The notes beneath the pieces were generated by a model that had not been told where the DNA came from, ran no database searches, and worked only from the letters and a program-made list of their open reading frames with translations. A stretch of DNA of 64,000 bases from Streptomyces sp. NBC_00659 (GTDB lineage: Bacteria; Actinomycetota; Actinomycetes; Streptomycetales; Streptomycetaceae), in the NCBI RefSeq assembly GCF_036226925.1, contig NZ_CP109031.1:4278001-4342000 (forward strand), written 5' to 3'. Every line of letters starts with the position of its first letter. Position 1 is the first letter of the stretch. This document shows positions 17,521 to 27,080 of the stretch, piece after piece. Both the position numbers and the translations under genes were made by a program.

Positions 17521-18756
17521 ATGACCTCCCGTTCCGCTCCGGAATCCGCCTCGACACCACGGCCCGCGAGCCACCGGCCACTGCGCAGAATGACCGCCCG
17601 GGGCCGTGACGAGGCACACCGGGTCGCGTCGCCGCTGGAGCTCCTGTTCGACCTGTGTTTCGTGGTGGCCATCGCCCAGGCGGGCGCCGAACTGGTGCAC
17701 GCCGTGGCGGAGGGGCACGCGGGGCAGGGCATCCTCGACTACGCGATGATCTTCTTCGCCATCTGGTGGGCGTGGATGAACTTCAGCTGGTTCGCGTCGG
17801 CCTACGACAACGACGACGTGCTCTACCGGGTCGTCACGCTGGTGCAGATCGCGGGCGTCCTGGTGCTCGCGGCCGGGGTGTCCAAGGCGTTCGAGAGCCA
17901 TGACTTCCTGGTCGTCTGGCTGGGCTACGTGATCATGCGGTTCGCGATGATCGCGCAGTGGCTGAGAGTGGCCCGGTCCACCGAGGGGACCGAGAGAACC
18001 ATGGCGCTGCGGTACGCGGGCGGTGTACTGCTGTGCCAGATCGGCTGGCTCGGCCTGCTGTTCGCGCCGGAAGCCGGCGTCCCATGGGTCTTCCTGGTGG
18101 TGGCCGTCGCCGAGCTGTGCGTCCCGCTGTTCGCGGAGAAGGCCTTCACCACGCCCTGGCATCCGCACCACATCGCCGAGCGGTACGGCCTGTTCACGAT
18201 CATCGTGCTGGGCGAGACGATCGCCGCCGCCACCGTCGCGGTGAAGTCGGCCGTCGACGAGCACGACGCGCTGGGCGAGCTGCTCCCCATCGCCGCGGGC
18301 GGCCTGCTGATCGTGTTCTCCGCGTGGTGGATCTACTTCGTGGTGCCGATCCACGGCCATCTGCGGTCCAGCGGAGAGGCCTTCCTCTGGGGATACGGCC
18401 ACTATCTGATCTTCGCGTCGGCCGCGGCGATCGGTGCGGGTCTGGAGGTCGCGGTGGAACAGACAGTCGGCACGGCACACATCTCGGCACTCTCTGCGTC
18501 CGCCGCGGTGACGCTGCCGACCGCCCTGTACTTCCTCGCCGTCTGGGTGCTGCACTCCCGCCACTTCAAGGTCGGCATCGCCCAGCAGATCGTCCTGCCG
18601 ACCACCGCGCTGCTCGTCATCCTGTGCACCTTCCTGGGCGACTGGGCGGTGCTCGCCGCAGGGATCGTCTCCGCACTGACCGTGGCGGTCGGGATGCTGA
18701 TGAACACGCGCGTGGTGCCGCGGGAGGCGGCGACCGGCACGGCACGAAGCGCGTAG
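17521..18756 (+). CDS. Low temperature requirement protein A (LtrA) family
   Basis: 411 residues, about ten membrane helices. The family hallmark is the start of the membrane part, VASPLELLFDLCFVVAIAQ (about residues 33-51), with WWAWMNFSWFASAYDNDD and HHIAERYGLFTIIVLGETI further on. LtrA proteins are of uncertain biochemical role. ATG at 17521 is chosen; the frame is open far upstream but through mscL. The first 25 residues are Ser/Pro/Arg-rich. Confidence 0.88.
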   Translation: MTSRSAPESASTPRPASHRPLRRMTARGRDEAHRVASPLELLFDLCFVVAIAQAGAELVHAVAEGHAGQGILDYAMIFFAIWWAWMNFSWFASAYDNDDVLYRVVTLVQIAGVLVLAAGVSKAFESHDFLVVWLGYVIMRFAMIAQWLRVARSTEGTERTMALRYAGGVLLCQIGWLGLLFAPEAGVPWVFLVVAVAELCVPLFAEKAFTTPWHPHHIAERYGLFTIIVLGETIAAATVAVKSAVDEHDALGELLPIAAGGLLIVFSAWWIYFVVPIHGHLRSSGEAFLWGYGHYLIFASAAAIGAGLEVAVEQTVGTAHISALSASAAVTLPTALYFLAVWVLHSRHFKVGIAQQIVLPTTALLVILCTFLGDWAVLAAGIVSALTVAVGMLMNTRVVPREAATGTARSA

Positions 18757-18808
18757 CCCGGCGCGCGCGGACACCTGCCGGGGTCCGCGGCCAGGGAAGA
18801 CTGGGGGT

Positions 18809-19867
18809 ATGACAGTTGACGCTCTGACAGATGTCGTAGGTCTGCGGGTGGGGCACGCGACGCGCAGCGGGGACGGTTGGCTCACGGGGACGACGGTGGT
18901 GCTCGCTCCCGAGGGAGGTGCGATCGCCGCCGTGGACGTGCGCGGCGGCGGGCCCGGCACCAAGGAGACGGACGCGCTCGATCCGCGCAACCTCGTGCAG
19001 AAGATCGAGGCGGTCGTGCTGACCGGAGGCAGCGCGTACGGGCTGGACGCGGCGTCGGGCGTGATGGCGTGGCTGGAGGAACGGGGACGCGGGGTGCGCG
19101 TGGGGCCGGACCCGACGCACGTCGTGCCCGTCGTGCCCGCCGCCTGCGTCTTCGATCTCGGGCGCGGCGGCGACTTCCGGTCGCGGCCGGACGCCTCCAC
19201 CGGGATCGCCGCGGTCGAGGCCGCCGCCGCGAGCGCGCTGTGCGCGCCGGTGCGGGAGGGCGGCGTGGGCGCCGGTACCGGGGCGGTGGTCGGTGCGCTC
19301 AAGGGCGGGGTCGGGACGGCGAGCGCCGTGCTGGAGTCCGGTGTCACGGTGGCCGCGCTGGTGGTGGCCAACGCGGCGGGCTCGGCGGTGGAGCCGGAAA
19401 CGGGCGTTCCGTACGGGGAGTTGGCGCGAGGACGTACGGCGGGTCCGTCCGCCGCGGTGCGTGAGGCGGCCCGGCTGCGGCTGGCGGAGGCCGCCGCGAG
19501 GAACGCGCCGCCCCCGTTGAACACCACGCTCGCAGTCGTCGCCACCGACGCCGGACTGACGCGGGCGCAGGCACAGAAGCTCGCGGGGACGGCGCACGAC
19601 GGAATCGCGCGTGCCGTACGGCCGGTGCATCTGCTGAACGACGGGGACACGGTGTTCGCGCTGGCCACGGGTGACCGGCCGCTCGACGCCGGGAACCCCC
19701 TGGCACTCAACGAGATCCTCGCGGCGGGCGCGGACCTGGTGACGCGCGCGATCGTGCGCGCCGTACGGGCGGCGGAACCGGTGGACGGTCCGGGCGGGGC
19801 GTGGCCGTCGTACGAAGAGCTTTACGGGGACGGCGGGTTGGGGGACCGTCCGGGGTCTCCCGGGTGA
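18809..19867 (+). CDS. P1 family peptidase (DmpA-like)
   Basis: 352 residues. Ntn-type self-cleaving aminopeptidase family. It has the N-terminal LTDVVGLRVGHATRS, the glycine-rich EGGVGAGTGAVVGALKGGVG (about residues 150-169) and PPPLNTTLAVVATDAGL (about residues 233-249), where Asn-Thr is the expected autoproteolysis site that frees the Thr nucleophile. Function may be beta-peptide or D-amino-acid amide hydrolysis; not resolved. 52 nt after the LtrA-type gene, ATG at 18809. Confidence 0.9.
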   Translation: MTVDALTDVVGLRVGHATRSGDGWLTGTTVVLAPEGGAIAAVDVRGGGPGTKETDALDPRNLVQKIEAVVLTGGSAYGLDAASGVMAWLEERGRGVRVGPDPTHVVPVVPAACVFDLGRGGDFRSRPDASTGIAAVEAAAASALCAPVREGGVGAGTGAVVGALKGGVGTASAVLESGVTVAALVVANAAGSAVEPETGVPYGELARGRTAGPSAAVREAARLRLAEAAARNAPPPLNTTLAVVATDAGLTRAQAQKLAGTAHDGIARAVRPVHLLNDGDTVFALATGDRPLDAGNPLALNEILAAGADLVTRAIVRAVRAAEPVDGPGGAWPSYEELYGDGGLGDRPGSPG

Positions 19868-20274
19868 CGGCGTACGACTCGGCGCAGCGGGCGGCGGGTG
19901 GGGGCCCACTCCGGCGCGCGCCGGACCGTGCCGCGCCGGACCGTGCCGCGCCGCGCCGGACCCGAGTTGGTCCGCGTGGTGGAGCGGGTCAGGACTTGCT
20001 CGCCGGGGTCGTCTTGTAGCGGCCGGGAACTGGTGCGGCAAGGGCACCTTGCCGGACAATGGGCGCTACGGCCGGAACCTTTCGCGGGGCGCGTCGACCG
20101 CTGGAAGTGCCGTCTGACGACGGCTTATTGACGTCCTGGCGAGCCACGGGGGAACTTACCGCGCGGCCCGCCCGTTTTCCGTCCGTACGTTTTCTCGGTT
20201 CGCGGACATGATGTCCGACCGAGGGGCTACGGTATGCACCCACAAGGTGACATGCAGCAACGCCGGGAGAAACC
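19868..20274. other. Intergenic with 15-bp repeats
   Basis: 407 bases. 19918-19961 holds two and a half copies of a GCGCCGGACCGTGCC unit. One short minus-strand reading frame is given separately. The right end should hold the promoter of the DUF6227 gene. Confidence 0.5.
19989..20147 (-). CDS. Possible small protein (52 aa)
   Basis: Minus-strand frame with GTG at 20147, ending in PVPGRYKTTPASKS. Codon third positions are GC-rich as in real genes here, and the composition (Pro, Lys, Ser, Arg) is not that of a random shadow, but no ribosome site is obvious. Not recognised. Confidence 0.3.
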   Translation of the reverse strand: MARQDVNKPSSDGTSSGRRAPRKVPAVAPIVRQGALAAPVPGRYKTTPASKS

Positions 20275-21024
20275 TTGAGCGTTCCGTACGAGACAGCAGC
20301 GTACGAACCACCCGAGTCGCCCGAGTCTCCGGAGGAGCATCTCGCACGACTTCTGGGCCGCGCCCTGAACTCGTTCGAGCTGCCCGACGAGGCGATACGG
20401 CGGCTGGACTGCGCGCTGGCACACGACAGCTCGCTGCACTCCGCGCACCACAGCGCGGGACTGCACCGGGAGACGTACCGGCACACCTGGCTGCTCGCCG
20501 ACGGTTCCGCCGTCACGCTGTGGGAGCTGGTGCACAACACGGCGACCGGGCACGAAGCCCAGCACGAGGTCTACGTCGACGAGGAGGAGCTGCGCACCGC
20601 CACGGCCCGGCTCCCGCTCCCTCCGGACGCGCCGGACTTCGAGCTGCCGGTGTTCGTGCAGCTGTCGTCGATCCCCGAGCCGCGTCACACCTATGTGCCC
20701 GACGACTCCGCCGATCACGCGCGTCGGCTCCTGCGGCGCGCGGAGAATCCGGACCGGCCGGGCGCCGACCTCACGTCGCTGCTGCTCCGGGAGGCGTTCG
20801 CGCACCAGATCACGCAGGCTTTCGGGCGCCCTTGCCGCGCCGGGCAGGCGGGACTGTGCTTCTCGCTCTACGAGCACGCGTTCCTGCTGCGGGACGGGCA
20901 GGAGATCTCCTTGTGGGAGGTCGAGCACACGGCGACCCCGGACCGACGGCACATGTGCGAGGTGTACGCGACGGAGGACGCGGCCCGGGACGCGATGGAG
21001 CGCCGGGCGGCACGACTGGGCTGA
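20275..21024 (+). CDS. DUF6227 family protein
   Basis: 249 residues. It opens with PESPEEHLARLLGRALNSFELPDEAIRRLDCAL, which I recognise as the Streptomyces DUF6227 family. Two similar halves are visible: each has an LWE motif (VTLWELVHNT near residue 82 and ISLWEVEHTA near 215) followed by a HE/C-VY segment, so the protein looks like an internal duplication. No membrane or catalytic motif. TTG at 20275 with GGGAGA 5 nt upstream. Function unknown. Confidence 0.82.
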   Translation: MSVPYETAAYEPPESPESPEEHLARLLGRALNSFELPDEAIRRLDCALAHDSSLHSAHHSAGLHRETYRHTWLLADGSAVTLWELVHNTATGHEAQHEVYVDEEELRTATARLPLPPDAPDFELPVFVQLSSIPEPRHTYVPDDSADHARRLLRRAENPDRPGADLTSLLLREAFAHQITQAFGRPCRAGQAGLCFSLYEHAFLLRDGQEISLWEVEHTATPDRRHMCEVYATEDAARDAMERRAARLG

Positions 21025-21071
21025 AGCCGGAAGGGGCCCCGGCACCTGAGGTGCTGGGGCCCCTTCCGGCT
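21025..21071. terminator. Bidirectional terminator
   Basis: Long hairpin between convergent genes: 21025-21047 pairs with 21049-21071, with one G-T wobble and a tight apex. It starts inside/just after the DUF6227 stop and ends 44 nt before the pump gene stop, so it serves both. Confidence 0.85.
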
Positions 21072-21114
21072 CGGACCTCCGCGTCACGCGGTTGATGGCG
21101 GACCTGGGTGGAGA

Positions 21115-22698
21115 TCAGCCCACGAATTCCGGCTTCCGGTCCTGATCCTGGCCCTTGTCCTTGCCCAGGGCCTTGTCCTGGCCCTGGTTCTGGTCCTGGG
21201 CGTCCGGCTCGTCCTGCGTGCCCTCCACATGCTGGGCCGGCCGCTTCGGCAGGGCGAACATCAGCAGGAAGATGACGGTGAGCACCGCGGCGACCCAGCC
21301 CAGCGCGTGCTCGAAGGCGTTCGCGAAGGCCGGGCCCACCTGGGCGAGGGTCAGCCGGTCGCTGATCTCGCCGAAGAAGACGACCGAGACCAGGCCGAGG
21401 CCGAGCGCGTTGCCCATCTGCTGCACGGTGTTGATCAGACCCGAGGCCGAACCCGAGTGCTCGCGCGGGACCTCCGAGAGCACGGCGTCCGTCAGCGGGG
21501 CGACGATGAAGCCCATGCCGGCGCCCATGACCACCAGCGGGAGGGCCATCTGCCAGGAGGCGATGTCCATGCCGTAGCGGTCGGACTCCCAGATGTAGAG
21601 CAGGACTCCGAGCGCCATGATCAAGGCGCCCGCCTGGAGCACCTTGCGCCCGAAGCGCGGGACCAGCAGCTGCACCGACATGCCCGCCGCCGCCGAGACC
21701 GCGATCGAGAACGGCACCCCGGTGAGCCCCGCCCGCAGCGCGCTCCAGCCCAGCCCGAACTGCATGTACAGCGTCCAGACCAGGAAGAAGATGCCGAGCG
21801 CGACACCGAAGACCGTCTGCACCGCGATGCCCGCCGCGAAGCTCTTCACCTTGAACAGCGACAGCTCGACCAGCGGTGAACCGTCCCGCGCCGTCTTCCG
21901 CTTCTCGTACGCCACCAGCCCCGCGAAGACGACGAGGGAGCCGGCCATCGACACGTATCCCCACAGCGGCCAGCCCAGCTCACGGCCCCGGGTCAGCGGG
22001 TAGAGCAGCATCAGCAGGCCGAGCGTGACGAGGGCGACGCCGACGAGGTCGAGCTTGAGGGCCCGCGGGGCCTTGGACTCGCTGATGAAGCGGCGGCCCA
22101 GGATCAGCGCGAGGATGCCGACCGGCAGGTTGATGAGGAAGATCGGCCGCCACTCCAGGCCGAAGATGTTCCACTCGATGAGCAGTGCGCCGAGGAGCGG
22201 ACCGGAGACCGCGCCCAGGCCGACGATCGCGCCGAAGAGGCCGAAGACCTTGCCCCGCTCGTGCGCCGGGAAGGTCGCGTGCACGATCGACAGCACCTGC
22301 GGCACCATCATCGCGGCCATGGCGCCCTGCAGGATGCGTGAGGCGACGAGCATCTCCGGGTTCGCCGCGAAGCCGCACAGCGCCGAGGCGACCGTGAATC
22401 CGGCTATGCCGAGAAGGAAGAGCCGCTTGCGGCCGTAGATGTCGCCGAGCCGCCCACCGGTGATGAGGCCCGCGGCGAAGGCCAGCGCATAGCCCGCGGT
22501 GATCCACTGGATCTGGCTGAACGTGGCCCCCTCGTCCCGCTGGATCGACGGAATCGCGATGTTGACGATCGTGACGTCGACGAGGTCCATGAAGGCCGCG
22601 GTCATCACGATGGCGAGGGCGAACCAGCGCCGTCGGTCGGCCGCGTCGCCGGGTGCCGGGCTGCTGAGAGCTGTCTCAGAGGTGTCGGTGGAGGTCAT
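21115..22698 (-). CDS. DHA2-type MFS drug-efflux transporter
   Basis: 527 residues, 14 predicted helices. Motif A (GGRLGDIYGRKRLFLLG, about residue 80-96) and motif C-like GAIVGLGAVSGPLLGALL mark an EmrB/QacA-type proton antiporter; DVTIVNIAIPSIQ is the family TM1 motif. The tail (DAQDQNQGQDKALGKDKGQDQD) is a strange Gln/Asp/Lys-rich run of about 30 residues. It is divergent from a WYL regulator 61 nt away, which is likely to control it. Substrate unknown. Confidence 0.92.
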   Translation of the reverse strand: MTSTDTSETALSSPAPGDAADRRRWFALAIVMTAAFMDLVDVTIVNIAIPSIQRDEGATFSQIQWITAGYALAFAAGLITGGRLGDIYGRKRLFLLGIAGFTVASALCGFAANPEMLVASRILQGAMAAMMVPQVLSIVHATFPAHERGKVFGLFGAIVGLGAVSGPLLGALLIEWNIFGLEWRPIFLINLPVGILALILGRRFISESKAPRALKLDLVGVALVTLGLLMLLYPLTRGRELGWPLWGYVSMAGSLVVFAGLVAYEKRKTARDGSPLVELSLFKVKSFAAGIAVQTVFGVALGIFFLVWTLYMQFGLGWSALRAGLTGVPFSIAVSAAAGMSVQLLVPRFGRKVLQAGALIMALGVLLYIWESDRYGMDIASWQMALPLVVMGAGMGFIVAPLTDAVLSEVPREHSGSASGLINTVQQMGNALGLGLVSVVFFGEISDRLTLAQVGPAFANAFEHALGWVAAVLTVIFLLMFALPKRPAQHVEGTQDEPDAQDQNQGQDKALGKDKGQDQDRKPEFVG

Positions 22699-22759
22699 GC
22701 CGTAAAGGTACGGCCTGATTAGGTCAGATCATGTCCTAGTTCTCCGGCACCCTGGAAAC

Positions 22760-23743
22760 ATGACGACCGATACTCCGGCCCGGCTTCTCCAGCTCCTCTC
22801 CCTCCTCCAGACGCCCCGGGAGTGGCCCGGCGGCGAGCTGTCCGAGCGTCTCGGGGTGTCCCGTCGTACGGTCAGGCGCGATATCGACCGGCTCCGTGAG
22901 CTGGGTTATCCGGTGCAGGCGACCAAGGGAGCGGACGGCGGCTACCGGCTGGTGGCGGGCACGGCGATGCCCCCGCTCGTCCTCGACGACGAGGAGGCCG
23001 TGGCCATCGCGGTGGGTCTGCGGGCCGGCGCCGGGCACGCGGTCGCGGGTGTGGACGAGGCCTCCGTACGGGCGCTCGCCAAACTGGAACAGGTGCTGCC
23101 GTCCCGGCTGCGTCACCGCGTGTCCACACTCCAGGCCGCGACCACGCCCCTGACCAGCGGAGACGGGGCGAGCATCGCGCCCGAGACACTGACCGTGATG
23201 GCGTCGAGCATTGCGGGGCAGGAGCGGCTGCGGTTCGCGTACCGCTCGGGGGACGGGACGCCGTCGCGGCGGCTGACCGAGCCGTACCGGCTGGTCTCCA
23301 CCGGCCGCCGCTGGTATCTCGTCGCGTACGACCTCGACCGCGGCGACTGGCGGACGTTCCGTGTCGACCGGGTGACCGAACCCTTCGCGACAGGGGCCCG
23401 GTTTGCGCCCCGCGAGCTGCCGACGGGGAACGCCGCCGAATTCCTGCGGCAGTCGATGTACCGGCGTCAGGAGACCTACACGTTCGACGTCACCTTCGCC
23501 GCCCCGGCCGACTTCGTCGCGGCGCGCGTGCCCGCCTGGGTCGGCGTGCCCGAGCCGATCGACGGGCACAGCTGCCGGCTGCGGGACTCCTCCAGCGGCT
23601 CGATGGAATGGCTGGCGGTGCGGATCGCGATGGTCGACTGTGATTTCACGGTGCGAGAACCGCGAGAACTTGTGGAGTACGTAAGGGAGTTGGGTGCGCG
23701 GCTGAGCCGGGCGGGGGGAGTGCCGCAGACTGACGGCGCTTGA
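22760..23743 (+). CDS. YafY-type WYL-domain transcriptional regulator
   Basis: 327 residues. N-terminal HTH_11 domain (ARLLQLLSLLQTPREWPGGELSERLGVSRRTVRRDIDRL, about residues 8-46), then the WYL domain in which RRLTEPYRLVSTGRRWYLVAYDLDRGDWRTFRVDRV holds the WYL core (W-Y-L near residue 188), and a WCX-like C-terminus. WYL domains bind small ligands or nucleic acid. ATG at 22760, divergent from the DHA2 pump, so 22699-22759 should contain both promoters and the operator. Confidence 0.92.
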   Translation: MTTDTPARLLQLLSLLQTPREWPGGELSERLGVSRRTVRRDIDRLRELGYPVQATKGADGGYRLVAGTAMPPLVLDDEEAVAIAVGLRAGAGHAVAGVDEASVRALAKLEQVLPSRLRHRVSTLQAATTPLTSGDGASIAPETLTVMASSIAGQERLRFAYRSGDGTPSRRLTEPYRLVSTGRRWYLVAYDLDRGDWRTFRVDRVTEPFATGARFAPRELPTGNAAEFLRQSMYRRQETYTFDVTFAAPADFVAARVPAWVGVPEPIDGHSCRLRDSSSGSMEWLAVRIAMVDCDFTVREPRELVEYVRELGARLSRAGGVPQTDGA

Positions 23744-24366
23744 CGGTCGGCCGTCCGCCACGGGGGCGGTGACACCCGGTGGACCGTCGGCGACGGCTGG
23801 TTACGCCGCTGTGGCAGAATCTGCCGTCCGGGTCACCCCGGGGTTCAGGTTCGGGGTGGCCCGTCCGCGTCCTGCCCGGAAACCCTCCGCGCTCGCCCGT
23901 CCCCGTCGGAGCCGGCAACTCCCGTACCCCGGAACGAAAATGGAACCGAGCTCCGGCGCCGGGGGGGGAGGCGCCGAAGCTCGGCTCTGGGAGAGTCCCG
24001 GCGCGGGGGGGGTGTGCGTCGGGACTCGGCTCTTGGGAGCGGCGTGCTTCCGTTCGGTGAATCCGCTGAGGACTTCCGCTCGGTGGTTCCGCTCGGTGGT
24101 TCTGTTCGCTTCTTCCGCTCGGACGGGGCCCGAAGCGTGGGCCCTGAAGTCTTGTTCCCAGGGCCCGGCAGGTTGAAGCGGCCTTACATGGCCATGTCTG
24201 GTCGACTTGTGGCCATCGAGGCGGGGGTGCCCGTGCGCGGACTGGGACACAGTGGTCCGGCGCCCACGCGGCGGTTCAACCCGTACGGCCCACTCGCCCC
24301 TCCCACTCGGCCGCCCCATGCGTTCTCACCCGGCCCGCCCCGTGCGTTCCGCGCGCCTCGTCCCCG
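23744..24366. other. 623-base gap with a terminator
   Basis: Lies between convergent genes (WYL regulator and hrdD). It has one clear hairpin (23946-23984) and a run of TTCCGCTCGGTGG-like repeats at 24075-24125. Several frames are open but have no recognisable content or ribosome site. I see no gene. Confidence 0.6.
23946..23984. terminator. Hairpin between WYL gene and hrdD
   Basis: 15-bp stem with one mismatch (23946-23960 with 23970-23984), loop GGGGGGGGA. It lies 200 nt past the regulator stop and could end transcripts from either side. Confidence 0.55.
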
Positions 24367-25365
24367 CTACGCCGCGGCGTCGAATCCGGTGTCGCGCGCC
24401 AGCTTCTTCAGTTCGAGCAGGGCGTGCTTCTCGATCTGACGGATGCGCTCACGCGTGAGCCCGTGCTCCTTGCCGACCTCCGTGAGCGTCCGCTCCCGGC
24501 CGTCCTCGATGCCGTACCGCATCTTGATGATGGAGGCGGTGCGCTGGTCGAGATGGCCGATCAGATCGTCCAGCTCCTCACTGCGCAGCAGCGTGAGCAC
24601 CGACTGCTCGGGCGAGACGGCGGAGGTGTCCTCCAGCAGGTCGCCGAACTGGGTCTCGCCCTCGTCGTCCACCGGCATGTTCAGCGAGACCGGGTCGCGG
24701 GCCCAGTCCAGGACGTCGCCCACGCGCTCCGGCGTCGAACCGAGCTCGGCGGCTATCTCCGCGTGCTCGGGCTCGCGCCCGTTCTCACGGTTGAACTCAC
24801 GCTGCACGCGACGGATCCTGCCCAGCTCCTCGACCAGATGGACGGGGAGGCGGATCGTGCGCGACTGGTCGGCGATCGAACGGGTGATGGCCTGACGGAT
24901 CCACCAGGTGGCGTACGTAGAGAACTTGAAGCCCTTGCGGTAGTCGAACTTCTCGACCGCGCGCACCAGGCCTGCGTTCCCCTCCTGGATCAGGTCGAGC
25001 AGGGGCAGACCGCTGCGCGGGTAACGGCGCGCCACGGCCACGACCAGCCGGAGGTTCGAGCGGATGAAGACGTCCTTGGCGCGCTCGCTGTCGGCGACCA
25101 GCGCCTCCAGCTCCTCGCGGGACGCGTCCGCCTTGGCCTCGGCCTCACCGTCGAGGATCTGCCGCGCGAACACACCCGCCTCGATGACCTGGGACAACTC
25201 GACTTCCTTGGCGGCGTCGAGCAGCGGTGTACGCGCGATCTCGTCGAGGTACATGCCGACCAGGTCGCGATCGGCGATTTCGCCGCCTCCGGCGCGAACA
25301 CTGCGTGCCGCGTCGGATGTCCCGCCAGTGGCGGACTTACGACGGGCGACGGCACGGGTTGCCAT
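24367..25365 (-). CDS. hrdD: Principal-like sigma factor HrdD
   Basis: 332 residues, the length of S. coelicolor HrdD. Group 2 sigma-70 protein. Region 1.2 GGEIADRDLVGMYLDEIARTPLLDA; region 2 FIRSNLRLVVAVARRYPRSGLPLLDLIQEGNAGLVRAV and FDYRKGFKFSTYATWWIRQAITRSI (2.3-2.4, promoter melting and -10 contact); region 4 DGRERTLTEVGKEHGLTRERIRQIEKHALLEL (-35 contact). ATG at 25365 is chosen: AAGGGAGC precedes it and MATRAVARRKSA is the HrdD-type start. hrdA would look similar, but this N-terminus and the SigR-type promoter upstream favour hrdD. Confidence 0.9.
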   Translation of the reverse strand: MATRAVARRKSATGGTSDAARSVRAGGGEIADRDLVGMYLDEIARTPLLDAAKEVELSQVIEAGVFARQILDGEAEAKADASREELEALVADSERAKDVFIRSNLRLVVAVARRYPRSGLPLLDLIQEGNAGLVRAVEKFDYRKGFKFSTYATWWIRQAITRSIADQSRTIRLPVHLVEELGRIRRVQREFNRENGREPEHAEIAAELGSTPERVGDVLDWARDPVSLNMPVDDEGETQFGDLLEDTSAVSPEQSVLTLLRSEELDDLIGHLDQRTASIIKMRYGIEDGRERTLTEVGKEHGLTRERIRQIEKHALLELKKLARDTGFDAAA

Positions 25366-25447
25366 GCGTGCTCCCTTGCGTGGTGGGCTTGCGGGTGGTC
25401 CCGGACATCCGGTTTCACCCTCCCGGGTGCCCGGCATCCGATGGAAA

Positions 25448-25475
25448 CAACGACTGGAATCAGGACAGAATTCCC
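25448..25475 (-). promoter_or_regulatory. SigR-type promoter of hrdD
   Basis: On the minus strand GGGAAT (25475-25470), exactly 18 bases, then GTTG (25451-25448). This is the full SigR consensus GGGAAT-N18-GTT. Transcription would start near 25441, about 75 nt before the ATG. hrdD is a known SigR target in S. coelicolor. Confidence 0.8.
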
Positions 25476-25534
25476 AACCCGCACCTTGATTTTTCTGAGC
25501 ATGCAGTACCCTGTCGCACCACTCGGGAGGTCTG

Positions 25535-26059
25535 ATGCGGTCAGAACGTACAGATGTGCAGGTCAGGGCTGGGGTCGCAGCCGATCTGGGCGCGCTCACG
25601 GAGCTGTACAACCACTACGTGCGTGAGACGCCCATCACGTTCGACACCATCGTCTTCACGCCGGAGCAACGTCGCCCGTGGCTGCTCTCCCACCCTGAAG
25701 ACGGACCGCACCGCCTGATGGTTGCCACGGACGCGGATTCACAGGCGATTCTGGGTTACGCCACATCCAGCGCTTTTCGCGCGAAGCCCGCCTACGCGAC
25801 CTCCGTGGAGGTGACGGTCTACGTCGCCCCCGACGCCGCACGCCGGGGCGTCGGCACGCTCCTCTACGAAGCGCTCTTCTCGGCGCTCGCCGCCGAGGAC
25901 CTGCACCGGGCGTACGCCGGCATCGCTCTGCCCAACGAAGCGTCCGTGCGCCTGCACGAACGCTTCGGGTTCCGGCACGTCGGCACCTATCGGGAGGTCG
26001 GCCGCAAGTTCGGCCGCTACTGGGACGTCGCCTGGTACGAGAAGGAACTCACCCGCTAG
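25535..26059 (+). CDS. Phosphinothricin-acetyltransferase-like GNAT
   Basis: 174 residues. Similar in plan to Pat/Bar: ADLGALTELYNHYVRETPITFDT at the N-terminus, VEVTVYVAPDAARRGVGTLLYEALFSAL (acetyl-CoA loop RRGVGT, about residue 105-110), then IALPNEASVRLHERFGFRHVGTYREVGRKFGRYWDVAWY. Many chromosomal members acetylate methionine sulfoximine or related compounds; resistance is not implied. ATG at 25535 follows GGGAGG. Divergent from hrdD. Confidence 0.9.
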   Translation: MRSERTDVQVRAGVAADLGALTELYNHYVRETPITFDTIVFTPEQRRPWLLSHPEDGPHRLMVATDADSQAILGYATSSAFRAKPAYATSVEVTVYVAPDAARRGVGTLLYEALFSALAAEDLHRAYAGIALPNEASVRLHERFGFRHVGTYREVGRKFGRYWDVAWYEKELTR

Positions 26060-26201
26060 GACGCACCCGAACGCCCGGACCGGGACCGTCGGGCTGTCGG
26101 GCCGTCGGGCGTAAGGGACGGCCGGCCGTCGGACGAGCGTGGCCTTCGGACGATCGGGCGACCGGACCGTCGGACCACCGGACGGTCGGGCCGTCGGCCG
26201 C

Positions 26202-27008
26202 TCAGTCGAACTGCACCGACCGCTTCGCCATCCCCAGCCAGAATCCGTCGATCACGGACCGCTGCCCGCCGAGCCCTCCGACGGCGTCCGCCGCTCCCAT
26301 GGTCACGAAGAGCGGGGCGAAATGCTCGGTGCGCGGGTGGGCGAGACGGCCCGCCGGGGACTTGCGCTCGAAGTCGAGCAGCGCGTCCACGTCACCGGCC
26401 TCCAGCGCGCGGTGCCCCCAGTCGTCGAACTCGCTCGACCAGGCGGGCACTCCCCCGCCGGTGTGCCGCAGGGCCGCGAGGTTGTGGGTGAAGAAGCCGG
26501 AACCGACGATCAGCACCCCCTCGTCACGCAGCGGCGCCAGCTTCCGCCCGATCTCGAACAGCCGGACCGGGTCGAGCGTCGGCATGGAGATCTGGAGCAC
26601 CGGGATGTCGGCCTCGGGGAACATCTCCTTGAGGGGGACGTACGCGCCGTGGTCGAGTCCGCGGTCCGGGATGTCCTGCACCGGCGTGCCGGGCGCGCGC
26701 AGCAGCTTCCGTACGGACTCGGCGAGCTCCGGAGCGCCGGGGGCCGCGTACGTCACCTGGTAGTAGTGCTCGGGGAAGCCCCAGAAGTCGTAGACGAGAG
26801 GGACCGTCTCGATCGCGCCGAGTGCGAGCGGGGCCTCCTCCCAGTGCGCGGAGACCATGAGGATCGCCTTGGGGCGGGGCAGGTCGGCGGACCAGGCCGC
26901 GAGCTGGCCGGGCCAGACCGGGTCGTCGGCGAGCGGCGGGGCACCGTGACTGAGGTAGAGGGCGGGCATGCGCTCCGGCGCGGGGCGCTCCTCGGTGGCG
27001 GCGGACAT
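26202..27008 (-). CDS. Class III extradiol (DODA-type) dioxygenase
   Basis: 268 residues, YgiD/4,5-DOPA dioxygenase family. Likely metal ligands: His in YLSHGAPPL, His in VSAHWEEAPL, and further His in LDHGAYVPLK and GSGFFTHNL. The substrate is probably a catechol. ATG at 27008 is chosen because GGAGGGAGC is just upstream. A MarR regulator is divergent from it (27148), a common pairing for aromatic-stress genes. Confidence 0.9.
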   Translation of the reverse strand: MSAATEERPAPERMPALYLSHGAPPLADDPVWPGQLAAWSADLPRPKAILMVSAHWEEAPLALGAIETVPLVYDFWGFPEHYYQVTYAAPGAPELAESVRKLLRAPGTPVQDIPDRGLDHGAYVPLKEMFPEADIPVLQISMPTLDPVRLFEIGRKLAPLRDEGVLIVGSGFFTHNLAALRHTGGGVPAWSSEFDDWGHRALEAGDVDALLDFERKSPAGRLAHPRTEHFAPLFVTMGAADAVGGLGGQRSVIDGFWLGMAKRSVQFD

Positions 27009-27080
27009 GGCTGCTCCCTCCAGAGGGTTCCATCGTACGGCGGCAGTGCTTGATCTTTGAAGCACTTTGCTTAAAGTCTC

